This document shows, piece after piece, positions 22,447 to 33,651 of a DNA stretch of 64,000 bases (within the stretch, counting starts at the first letter, position 1; every line of letters starts with the position of its first letter). The notes beneath the pieces were generated by a model. The model was given only the letters and a program-made list of their open reading frames with translations, ran no database searches and had not been told where the DNA came from. Position numbers and translations under genes: made by a program. The stretch is from Heterobasidion occidentale (lineage: Eukaryota > Basidiomycota > Agaricomycetes > Russulales > Bondarzewiaceae), in NCBI GenBank assembly GCA_039111635.1, contig JBCAQO010000008.1, positions 682,001-746,000 on the forward strand, written 5' to 3'.

Positions 22447-23324
22447 TCAGGATGATCCAGACAACCCATCGTCTCCTCTCTGTTTCATCTTCCCATCAGC
22501 TCTTTCAACCTGCCATACCCTCCTCCCATCACCCTTCACTTCTCTCTCGACAGCTTCCTGAACGTGAAATCCCGCGTTTTCCGCCGAGTTCAGGAAAGTC
22601 TGAATGGTGTATCTCCCCGTATGTAATCCCGCGACGAGATGACTCGCGCGTGTTCATTGCGTGATAGTGTACGGCTGAGCGTGTCGATGAGGAGATGGTG
22701 CATCTCGGAATTCCACAGTGTGTCTGCGGCTACTATGACATCGAATCCACAAGCGGGCAGTGAATCCTCACCCATGGCGAGCTGACTGTTATATTTTGGA
22801 ACCAGTAGAGCAGGATCAGAGCCCCATGCAAATGGGACAGCACGACATCGATCGGCGACATGATTTCGCTTCACGTTATCCTCCAAGGTGCGGATAAGTT
22901 CAGCATCAGGATAATCGCTGGACGTAACTTCGACATGGGCATATGATTTGGAGATCAGTATGCTGGGGAGACCAGCTCCAGCACCAAGCTCCAGAACTCG
23001 GATTGGTCGTGTTGGTGTCGATGGGGGATCGTGCCGGTCCAGATGCAGATCCTCGAGATGATCTGCGATATAGAGAGATGCGACCCAGATAGTGGACGCA
23101 TGGAGAGACCAGTTTTCTGCTCGAGTATCTGGCGTCGAAAGTGAGATTGTGAGCGGTGCGTGAGCCGCTTCTTGTGGCAGATCGAGTGAGGCTGGGCGGG
23201 TATATGTGAACAGCGATCCCGCGGATGAGTGCATTACTGGCGCAAAATCGTAGAGAGTTTCAAGAGATGTGTACATAATGTCTTCTGGAGAGGATTCGAC
23301 ATTTTCCGTAGAGTTCAGCGGCAT
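22447..23324 (-). CDS. EFM7: EFM7/NNT1-like SAM-dependent methyltransferase
   Basis: Class I methyltransferase of the Methyltransf_16 group. Yeast Efm7 modifies elongation factor 1A at its N-terminus. ATG 23324, intronless. Entry motif NWSLHASTIWVASLYIADHL, SAM-binding motif I VLELGAGAGLPSIL at about 22960-23000, acidic post-I TSSDYPDAELIRTL, then motif IV region FDVIVAADTLWN. The C-terminal part AGLHTGRYTIQTFLNSAE is one base out of frame with the rest. A C seems to be missing near 22641, and with it restored the frame runs to the stop at 22447. Divergent from CRIPT across 178 bp. Substrate inferred from family only. Confidence 0.78.
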
Positions 23325-23502
23325 CAGGATGAGGTTGGAACGTGAGAAGAGCCTCAGAGGATTGGAATCTGTGCCTGGAGCGGTTGTTTGGATCTAAGGC
23401 TGCTGCCAAATAAACACGATAAGATAAGATCCAGTGTCCATGACTCAGCTTGAGCGTCACTTCAGGTGCTTCACAGCCCTTCCTTCCGACGCTCACGCCA
23501 GT

Positions 23503-23973
23503 ATGGTTTGCAAGAAATGCGAAAAGGTGTGTAGTCCCTACCTGATGTGCTCTACATTTCCCTAAAAGCCGTGCAGAAATTATCTAAAGTAGCAGCACCG
23601 GACCCATTCACGTCTACTTCGTCCAGCATCAAGGACGGCTCACGGAAGGTTGGAGAGAACAAGCTCATTGGTCGTCCTGGACCCTCAAAAGCAGGAGGTT
23701 CCAAGTCCAGATTTCAGGTGTGTCTTGTACTTTAACTATGGCACCTTCACTGACTTCGGTTTCCTTAGCCGTACGGAGGAAAGTGTAAAGACTGCAAGCA
23801 AACAGTCACGCAGAATCGTGCCAAGTATTGTCATGGTGCGAGCATCTCTTTTTTGGAGAAAGTTATCACATTTGACTTGGTGCTACTCAGGCTGCGCATT
23901 CAAGAAGGGACTGTGTTCGATATGCGGCAAGCAGATATTGGACACCACGGGTTATGCGATGCAGAACAAGTGA
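23503..23973 (+). CDS. CRIPT: CRIPT family zinc-binding protein
   Basis: Small conserved eukaryotic protein; in animals it binds PDZ domains and is linked to the minor spliceosome, while its fungal role is poorly defined. ATG 23503: MVCKKCEK, intron, KLSKVAAPD...KDGSRKVGENKL, then four CXXC pairs in family order: CKKC, CKDC, YCHGCAFKKGLC, CSICGKQILDTTGY. Ends at 23973. Three introns (about 23528-23578, 23718-23769, 23834-23890) keep the frame. Length about 100 residues, as expected. No frame break. Confidence 0.92.
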
Positions 23974-24414
23974 ACCTCTGCCTCGATTATGATAGAATCA
24001 TGGACGCTCGGTGTACGACGGTGCTGTATTCTATATCTATCATGTACTATGTCATAATCACCACGTTCGTTAATCCTAGTCGATGGTGCTGCTGTTTTGC
24101 AGTGACACCGATCCTTGGATTCTGACTTGATTATCGCATACATTCTCCCCATCTCCGATCGAGGTGGCGACTAAACGGCTTGGTAATTCAAAATAGATTA
24201 TTGAAGGAAAAGGTCGCGCGGATACTGGAATTACGCCTCGGATGGCTGACGGTTACGAGAAGAAAACAAATGATATAACGATAGCAATGCAATACATGCT
24301 CGACACTACTATGCAAAACAGGATACGGGTAAAAATGCGATGCTCGAAAGCAAGATGTAACAAGAAAATGAACATAAACATTGTCGCAATATAACGCCCA
24401 AGGAAACTCCATGA
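23974..24414. other. Convergent 3' intergenic region
   Basis: Between CRIPT and DNMT5 3' ends; AT-rich; no gene seen. Confidence 0.6.
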
Positions 24415-27400
24415 TTACACTTTCTGTCCAGTCCTCTGCTCGAAAATCTCCACATCGATGGTATCCATGGTCAAGAATCTCCATATATGTACGTGCTTCA
24501 ACTGGCCGTACCTCCTCAGCCTCCCGATCGCCTGCGTCTCGCACGCATTATAGATCTCCTGGGACGTCGCTAATAGTAGCGGCGAGAGGAAAATGGCGTG
24601 GTTCGCGCACGTCAGGTTCGCGCCGGACGCGCTTTCGTCCATGACATTAAGCAGCAGGACCCGCTCGCCCTTTGCCTGCTGGAACTTCTCTAGTGCCTTC
24701 GATTTGGCCGATGCAGAGCCCTTGATCTCGAGGAAGTCGATGTCGTTGGCCTTGAGCGCCTCCGCGACTTTCTTCATCAGGTCAGGAAACTGGACAAAGA
24801 GAAGTACGCGCTCTTTAGCAGGCACTCGTTTCCTGTCGAGCAAGTGAATGTCAGTATTGTGGTCTCGCTGCGCTACGATAGAACAGAAAACGTACTTGAT
24901 CAAGTTTATGATCTTCTCAAGCTTCAGACCGAAGTGCTTGCCCTTTCCGTCCCGCTCCTCGTCATCAACACCGAGAGTATCGCCTTGACGACGTTGAGCA
25001 TCCTCGCCAAGGCCTTACACTCGCCCGTGTCGCTGGAGACGCACTTCTCCTCGGCAGCACACCCCCTGACACATGCCACACAGCCAGCATGACCACAAGA
25101 CGAAAGGATGGCGATGTCGTCCACGGGCACCTCCTTGCGTCCGCATGAGGGGCAAGACACGACCGGCGGGACCTCGCGCTGCTTCTGCAAGTCACGCACA
25201 GCGGTGAAGTAGCGCAGTGACCGCACGCGTCCGACAAGCTCCTTGTTTAACCGGCGCAGGACGTGAGTGTGCTCGCGGAGTCCCCACATCATATCTGAGA
25301 TCTTCTTGGGGATCGCCTCCTCCTTGCCCTTCGGCTTTCCTTTCATCTCGCTCACCCTGGTGACCCTATTTTGGTCTGTGGGCGGCTTGATACCAACCTT
25401 GAGCATCAATTCCTTGAGCATCGCCGTTGCGTCGCCGTCGCCAGTGCCCTCGGTGAAGTTGACGCGGACGAACTCTCGGAAGAGCGTCTCCTCGCTAGTG
25501 ATGCTAATGCCGGCCTTCGCGAGGTCGCTCTCGATCTTCTTCTCCATTTTCAGTGCCTCGCTGAGTTCTGACTGGAACTCTGTCTTGCAATCCTTGAGCT
25601 GCTTCTCGCGCTCCTGGACGATGACCGAGCAGGCTTTCATGGCATTCTCTTGTCAGAGGTTTCGAGTTCGAAGTGCGAACACCGCTTGAGGAGTGCTTCC
25701 TCCGCAGTTCTTACAGATGAGCGGTCAGAGGCTGTCCTCAAGGTCATCAGGCGTGCAAGACTCACTTGCTGTCACCCAGAGACTGGGCAAGTCGCTTTTC
25801 ACGATCGCTCTCGGTCTTCTTGCTGCGCTTGATGGTCATATCGAGAGCACGAAGGTGGTGTTCGAGCTCGAGGTAGATTGCACGCTCCGCTGCTGGAAGA
25901 TTGATCTTCTCAAATTTCTCTTCCCAAGGGATTTCGTCGATCTCAGCGACATTCTATGAGGGCATGTCATGTCAGGTGTTGAGGCATTGTGATGAATAAA
26001 TTTGACTTGCTTGACGAACGAAGCGATCTAGGAATGCTTGACCAACCTCATGGCGATGAGCATGCCAGTCCAAGCTGTGCGTCTCCCGGAAAGAGTGGAA
26101 CTTCTCCGCAGCTGAAAAGAGGTTAACGAACGTAACAAAATAAAGCAGCGCGACATACCGGTTTGCTCCCGACGTCGTTTCTTGATCTGCGCCGATTGAC
26201 CTTCGCCATCGTCGTCAACACCTAGGTGTACGTCCAAAAATGCTGCAATGGTCTTCACCGCGCCGAAGTCATGGATTGGAGGAGTACCAGAGAGGACCCA
26301 GCTGCGATCTGCAGTCACTTTGGTGATGAGAGTATGGATAATGCCTTCGAGGTAGGTATACTCGTCAACAACTTTGCGCGCGAAGTGAAACATCTCCAGC
26401 GGTGGAGCTTGCATCTCCGCCCAATCTCTTTTTGCGGCACCGCGCAACTTCCAAGGGTCCTTGACTTCGCGCAGGGGTTTCGGCTTTTTCTCCTTTTTCT
26501 CCTTTGCGTTGTCCTCTCGTTTGCGCTTCTTTGATGTGCTGGCTGATGTCGCAGAAGACGCGCCTCCTTCATCCTCGTCAACGTCCATAGCGTCTGAGTC
26601 CGACTCCTTGGCCTTGGCTTTCCCCTTCACCTTAGGTTTGGCCTTCGATTTGGACTTGGCTTTGGGCGCATCTGAATCCTCTTCGGAAACCTCATCCTCG
26701 AGATCCTGGCTTTCGACTTCATCGTCGTCGTCGTCGTCGTCAGACGGTACAAAGGCCTCGGGAGATACAGACCGGGCTGATTTGTACTTGGTGAGCCTGT
26801 TCTTTTTCTTTGGGGGCTCGTCGTCATCGTCATCGTCGAACGCGTCGCCGTATCTGACTTTGGTGGCTGCAACTCGACGTTTACGAGGAGCCTCTGACTC
26901 TTCGTCAGACGATGCTTCGTCGGCCGTCGTCTCAGGTGTTTTTAACTGTAGGCTGGCGAGGCTGGGGACTTCGACATGACTGAACTTCATGGAGGGCGTA
27001 CGCTTGTTGCTGACAGGCGCACTGGATTGTTTGGAACCATGAGCAGCATCTGCCTTGTTCGTGCCACTCGTTTTGGGTTCCTTAACAGCGATGGGTTGCA
27101 CACCCCGAATGCGCTTGGAGGGACGCATAGCTGCTTCAGTTTCTTTGTCTAACACTGAACGTTAATCTTGAGTTATTCGCATGCTGGTGGTCTACGCACC
27201 TCTCTTACGCGCTGCATGAATCTCGGCCATCACATCCAGCGAACCTTCCGTTCTAAGCCTGTCCACTTGACCGCGAAGACATCTGAGGGATTCGTCTAAC
27301 CGTGTGTTGAAGTATCTGCCGTCATTCTTGGGAAGAGAGCCTCCCGCTGCAAAGGCTTCTAAATTATCCAAGTAGTTGATGCCTTTGAATAGACTTGATG

Positions 27401-30400
27401 CAACGATGACGACGTCTGCCTCTTGAACGTCTTCGATCTTGAGCGAATTGAGATGACCCACGTTCTGGAGAAGAACGACTTTGAAGGTGTTATTGCCGAC
27501 GAATTTTTGGACCTCGTTCGCCCATTGCTTCGTCAAATGCCCGGGCACAACTACAAGCGTCGCAGAAACTCGAATCTTGCCAGACATGTCTCCTGCAGCG
27601 TTCGCGTTGGCGACTTCTTTCTTGATGGCCTTCCTGGTGGAGTCGATGAGACCGAGGGTGATTGCGGTCTTCCCGTACCCGACTTCATCTGCAAGGACAC
27701 CACCACGGACGCGCACAGGCTGTTGCGCACGGCCTTCAGCTCGCCAACCGAGAGGTTCAAGAATTGCTTCCGAGATCTCCTCCTCCATAAAGACAGGTGC
27801 GTCCGCAGCCTCCTGACGAATCATCCAATCGAGAGAGCGGAGTTGTTCGGGACGAAGGCGGGTAACGAAGCGAGGAGGTTGTGAGTGCTCGGGATCGCGA
27901 CGGTTAGAAGAGAGCTTGAACTTGGGGAGGATCAGCTTAACCAGAGGTTTGAAGTCGGTGTCCAAGCGCCATGTCACAGTACGCTCGACTTTGGTGCCGT
28001 GATGCGGAAGGCGCGACAGGGCACGATGGATGAGAGATGCAAAATTGACACCAATGCGCACATGTGCCACTTCGTCGTCGTCAAGCTTTAGTTGCGTAAC
28101 GAATGGTGCGGGACGACCCTTTAGTCGACGTTCGTACTTGCCGGCCTCGATACTGTCTTCGATGGCTACGACACCTTTGCCCTCTTTGACCCAACGAAGC
28201 GATGGGGCAGGTGGAGCGCATCGGTCACAGTTCGCATGACCTTCGTGAAGCGAAACAGCCTGCCACGAATTGAGGATACCGTCGATAGTTTTGATCCGTT
28301 CAACCAACCAAGACATGGATCGGAAGGTAGCACGCTCGTGTATGTGCTCGATTTCCTTCCAAGCTCCACGAGGCCAGTCAACGCCCGCCTGTGTTTGGAT
28401 AGGAACTCGGGCTACAAGCAAAGCATTAGCGGTTTGGCAGGAGTCTCCTTCTAGCGAGATCTCAAACTCTTTTTGAGGAATGGCATAGCGAGCACCTTTG
28501 CCAAGTGCTGACGGCTATGAAATTTGACTTGTCAATATGGGGAGTGAACGAAGTAATAAAGAAACTCACCTTCAGCTGGACGCCGGCAGCAGCAGCATAC
28601 TTCTGCGGAATGGAGCATGAGATTGGCTTGTTGCTCACATTCGATTGTCTCCACTCTGAGTCAAGACGGGCCACAACTGGGCGGGCCTCGCCGTACTCGT
28701 ATCGGCGAATACTGCTTGAGAAAACAAACCCGTCGTCGGCTGGGTTGCCGCACCGTGAAGGATCCATCAACATGAAGAGAGGTGGCTGCGAGACGTCCTC
28801 GTTGGAGACATCTTTCTTGTGTAGCGCGCTGTTAGCCGTCCCGCATTGATCCAGAAGGGTATATACCCCTGTAATATCACGATCGAAATGGGAGACATCG
28901 GCCTGGTCGACTGTGACCTGCAGTTGCGATATACAGTGCTGTCCTTGTACTGATCAAGTTGCAGGCCCAATTTCGTTTGCCAGGAGGGCACCAGTTCACC
29001 TACACCCTTGATCGTGATATCCACCTTCGTCGTGTGCGGCAGGGCAAATTCCCATTGGCCTTTTAACAACGCGTCCTCGCAGACAAGGCGCGCGGCCGGC
29101 AAGAGGAGGATCTTGCGAATCTCGGCATTTGCAGGCTCGCTAGACTCCGGTTTGGCGAAGAAATACCATTCAGGGCGCCCTGAGTGGAGGTACAGCTCAA
29201 GGCGCGCCTTGTCCGACTCGTAAGTGGCCGACCAAATCTCCTGGCGCTTCGTCTCGACGAAACGCAGCTCGAGTTTAGCGGCTTCCGAGACGGCCGAGCG
29301 CCAAACAGACCACCGTTTCGAAGGTATGGATACATTGGCTTGCTCTCTCAGAGAATCCAGGAGCTCTGCGGTGACGTCGGAGAAGATAAGGCACATCGGA
29401 AGGAAAGATTTGAACGAGCGGTTGAAAATGGAGGGGGCGACCCTCGGCTCCGCTGTCACGTCGATTGCCTGGTAATTGTGTTCTGGCCGGCCTCCGCACT
29501 TGGTGCAGGACGTCCATCCGCAGTCCTTGCACCGATTCAGCTGTCGCTCAGTCATATCCTTTCGCCCTTCGCATTCGCACAGACGTACGCTGCGCATGGA
29601 CTCCGCTATGATCAAAGAAAGCCCGTGGTCGACCGTCGTCGAGAGGTCCAAAGGCTGCTCGGACAACTGATCTTCGCCAGTGATATGATCGCCAACTGCT
29701 GGAGCATCCACGTCCATGGCACCTGAGTCTTCTTTTATCTCCTCGATCGTGCTAGTCCCCTCGTATGTGGTCTTTGCGTTACCTTCTTTGAGAAGCTTGT
29801 GGCCGAGGACCAAGGCTGCAAGAATGGCGGTTCCAACGACAGTCGTGGACATGGCATTGCCGGCCAAGTCTGCGAGTTGATCTTCTGTCTCGCGCGTGAG
29901 CAAGAGCTCGTCGATGGGAAGACCCTGCATGTGCAACGCCTCAAGCCCGACCATTGGACCGCCTCGATTGGTGATGTAGGGAATCATAGAGGGCGTCAGG
30001 CAAGGCGAGATCCCAACTTTTCCAGATCCAGTTGACCGGTCCACGTTTTGGGAAAGGTTCCAAACCTGGCTGCAATGTGAAATGGGTCAGAAAAAACTCG
30101 TTCCGATTCTAACAGGGAAAGGGCCCCACGTTTTGAAAGCAGGATCAATATCGACAATCGCGGAACGAAGGAGAGAAATATCCATCAAATCCCAAACGCG
30201 CTCGACCTGGCCTTGAACCCAATCTGCCCAACCAAAATCCAGCATCTTACAAGAACCGCCTGGAGATCGTTCAATATTGTATAATATAACATGACGACGG
30301 GAATGCACTTGCCTTCATCCCAATTTGTCAACGGACGTTTGGTTCCGAGTTTCTCGTCGAGACGAGCGCGTTGATGTCGAGATTCGCATCGGGTCCAATC

Positions 30401-31550
30401 TGTCCGACCGGTCTTCCTATCGACAGCGTTGTAACTTTCCTGTACAAGCTTCTCCCTTGACTGGAAGATGCGAGGGTCGTCCGCGGGCAAGAGCCAACCA
30501 TCTAACGACGACGATGCCTCACGCCGCAGCTGGATCATCTTCTTCACCCAATTCTCCGCGATGTTCGACTTCTTCGTGTTAACAGCCATCATATATCCTC
30601 GAGTTCGGGTATGAGGGATGTAATAGTACTTGGTGTCCAAGAACATAGACTCGGCACTGTATCCGACCTTGCGGAACTCGCCTTTGACCCCGTCCCAAGG
30701 TGCAGAGCACACATTCTCCAAAATGACGATGGGCGGCTGATGTTTCTTGACCCAGTTCAACATCCCGAAAAATGTCCGCCCTGATTCTCCACCTCCGTCC
30801 AGACCTTTCTTCTGGTTGTTCAATTGCGAGTAATCGACGCAAGAGGTGCCGGCGATGAGGATATCAACATTTCCAGGTACAATGGCCTCAGATCCGTATG
30901 CAGTATATCTGTAGAACACATCTCAACGCGACATATTGGAGTAGAGAACAATTTGCGTACGCGTATTCGTCACCGAGCTCACAGACATCGCGGAAGAGGA
31001 GAGGCGGCTGGAAGTTGCGTTCGATATACGCTTGTTTGAAGGGTACAATCTCGCAGGAAAAGACATGCTCGATCTCCAAGTCAATGCCGTGTTGTGCCTG
31101 GATAGCCCGCCTGATCAAGCCAAGAGCGAGGAGAGGTGACTCAGTGCCAGAGCACATAGTCGCTATGCGCAGCTTGCGGCCCTTGATGCGTCGTGCGACA
31201 TCTACAATCTCGGGCATTCGACGTACGATATCGGCAAAGATAGCTGGAATGTCAGAGATGGGGGCAAGGTTGGATTCGTCGGGCGGTGTGTAGTCGTTTC
31301 TCCTCCTCTTCCCCTTGTCTTTAGCAGGAGCCTCCTCGTCAACTTCCATACCTTCTTCAGAGTCATTTGCCTCGTCATCTACCGCTACGTCGCCGTCAAC
31401 AGGCTCCTCGAACGCCTCACTGTCACGAGGGTCGGAGGAAGGAGCTAGCTCGGGCTTAAGTTTGGGCTTAGATTCGGTTTTGCCACCACCGAAAAAAGCG
31501 GTGATTGGCTGTTGTTTTGAAGGGTCAGCGGATTTCTTCCCTACGGCCAT
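24415..31550 (-). CDS. DNMT5: DNMT5: cytosine-C5 DNA methyltransferase with RING and SNF2 ATPase
   Basis: ATP-dependent CpG maintenance methyltransferase; Cryptococcus Dnmt5 acts on hemimethylated DNA. ATG 31550, stop 24415, about 2,200 residues. In order: PIP box QQPITAFF (residues 13-20, 31491-31514); acidic linker; MTase motif I IATMCSGTESP (about 31150); motif IV GTSCVDYSQLNN (about 30820) with catalytic Cys in the DNMT5-type SCV; ENV (30715); GNAMSTTVVGTAIL (29830). RING CPSCGRKE...CGHAGCVACV (25060-25150). SNF2 Walker A DEVGYGKT (27690), DEXX box VVDEYTYLEG (26350), SWVLSGTPP, and motif VI QAIGRLRRYGQ (24510). A long Lys/Asp/Glu-rich insertion (26430-27150) interrupts the first ATPase lobe. 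No chromodomain. Two GC-AG introns. One-base breaks near 28925, 25651 and 24983. Confidence 0.93.
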
Positions 31551-31638
31551 GGCACGAGCAAGGTGGGTGCAGTGAGATGATGGCAGTGGTTCAACAGAAG
31601 AATACACGTCTCGCGTCTTTGTGAGCAAGCGTGACCGA

Positions 31639-31644
31639 ACGCGT
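31639..31644. promoter_or_regulatory. ACGCGT (MCB-like) box in DNMT5/PAP2 promoter
   Basis: ACGCGT 89 bp upstream of the DNMT5 ATG and 66 bp upstream of the PAP2 ATG, in their shared 159-bp promoter. Possible MBF/G1-S site. Confidence 0.45.
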
Positions 31645-31709
31645 CGAGTCACGACGGTAACACCGCGTCTATTTTCCCACGCTCGCCGATCATCCCTCTC
31701 ACGACGCCA

Positions 31710-32942
31710 ATGACGATAGCAAGGTTGTCCGCCAAAATAAGAGACATCTTCGGGGACGATGCATTCAATTGGGCAGATAGATCTTACGCTGTTGACTGGT
31801 GGGATATTATCTGCTAGGGAAGGCAAGGTCTAAAGTGATAGCATAGGGCTATAGCGACTGGATGGCTGCTGCTGTCCGCATACATTTCAAAGCTTCCGGT
31901 CTTTGAGCGCGAGTTCTCGCTCGAGGACCCGTTGATTGGGCACCCACATACTATTCAGCGGTGAGTCTACCGACTGATTTTGCTGCGTTACTTCGACGCC
32001 TAAAATCTACCTCCGATAGGATATCTGGCACCACCAATGGCATGGTCGCACTGGCCATTCCCTTCGGAATAGTTGGAGCCTTTGGCGGATTCAGAGGATC
32101 TCTCCGAGAAATCCACCATGGCCTCCTCGCAGCTTATTCTGGCCGGTATATATATAGCATTTACTTTCCAGGTTGCTCATTTCATTTACGGTTTGGTTTA
32201 CTATTTACTTTGAAGAGCCCTGTCGGATCTAATCACGGAATCCCTGAAGAATCGAGTCGGTAAAACAAGTTTGATAGTCTTGCAATGCTGCTATTATTTG
32301 ATCATGTTTGTCACCTCAGGTCGCCTGCGCCCAGACTTTTTGGCCCGCTGCAAGTGGGACGCCGCCATGCGCGCGTGTACAGGGTGTGTGCAGTTCTCAC
32401 ATCCGGCTTTAACTATTTATCTAAATCGATACACACAGAAAGCTAGCGGACGTCGTCGATGGGAGACGGTCTTTTCCATCCGGTCATTCATCCACCGCCT
32501 TTGTGGGAATGGCGTTTCTATCGTTATTCTTGGCTGGAAAAACAGCTGCTTGGTGTTTCCAAGCACCTGCTCCTCCGAGATCTTTTCTTGGTAGCCGACT
32601 GCTGCGTCTTATACTGACCCTTCTCCCAATGGCATTTGCAAGCTGGGTGGCCGTATCCCGAGTGGAAGACTACGTATGTTTCTACCTTTTCTGATTGCGC
32701 AAGACATGCTCATCATACCGCAGCGGCATCACAAAGAAGATGTGATAGTCGGAAGCGTCATTGGCATCGTATCAGCCAGCATATGCTACCTCATCTTCTG
32801 GCCAAATCCGTTCTCGATCGACAGCTTCACCATCGAGAGTGCCGGTCGCCCCAGGGCAGTATACCGAGAGCATGATTTTGGAAGATCAAGGAACACAGGA
32901 TACGAGCTCACCGATATGGACCATGATATGGAACCCGTGTAA
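31710..32942 (+). CDS. PAP2 lipid phosphate phosphatase (DPP1/LPP type)
   Basis: Multi-pass membrane phosphatase acting on phosphatidate and diacylglycerol pyrophosphate. Start MTIARLSAKIRDIFGDDAFN at 31710. The family's N-terminal block LPVFEREFSLEDPLIGHPH is at 31890-31950. The three catalytic motifs are KNRVG|RLRPDF (32240-32345, split by an intron), SFPSGHSSTAF (32475-32505) and SRVEDY|RHHKEDVIVG (32660-32750), with the conserved Arg, His and Asp present. Hydrophobic segments surround them; the C-terminus ends MDHDMEPV at 32942. The exon junctions near 31800 and 32195 do not keep frame cleanly, which may again be single-base error. Confidence 0.85.
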
Positions 32943-33651
32943 CAACAAAGACATAACGGCGCTTGGTTCACATGAATTATTCACAGAGGTCATCAAAGTA
33001 TGCAAATACACCCAAGGTGAGTTCGATATAATCGAATTCTTACCAGGCGAAATCGTGATCCGTCAGCGCAAGAAGAACCAATCCACTTGAAGCTGAATGA
33101 CCACGACGTACAGCCCTCAACTTTTTCAGTCGACCCACCTTGTGGCTCCCATTACGGTATTATAACACCCGCCCATGATCCCTCGTATCCTTCGCCTGCA
33201 CCCAACGTGGTACTGGTGAGTCCGAATGTCAAGTGCTCTGTTTCAAATGGTCGCCACGACATCGAGAAGTCGTGATGGGACCAAATGTGCAGGCCTCTAG
33301 AGCAGAAACGGTCATCTATTGTGAATCTGATTGAGGGCTGCCCGGGCGACGCTGTTATGATCCGAGGGAGTTGAGTTATAAGGTATGTGTGTGTGTGTGT
33401 CGTATGATGAAGCAGTGGGTGACACGTTCAGTGATCATCGGGTGCTGACGCTGAAGAGCTAAAGTTGTATATCGGCAGGCTTCTGTATTGTGAGGGTCTT
33501 CCTATTCAATTGAGTATCCGGTACGAGCACCGCTCACGGCTTTGCATCTCTGAAACGATCTTCCGTTTTGTATTATGGTCTATCAGAGTAATCTTACAGG
33601 CGCGAATGCGTTGTCCCGGCTAGCGTCCTGAGGCATGAGACCCTTCATTCG
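32943..33651. other. Convergent intergenic region with (GT)n
   Basis: No gene recognised. A short GT microsatellite is at 33383-33400. Confidence 0.6.

Noticed and set aside
28462..31826. Separate genes for the methyltransferase and the SNF2 helicase
   Set aside because: Exons continue without promoter or stop once the one-base break near 28925 is allowed for, and the fused order MTase-RING-SNF2 is the known DNMT5 architecture.
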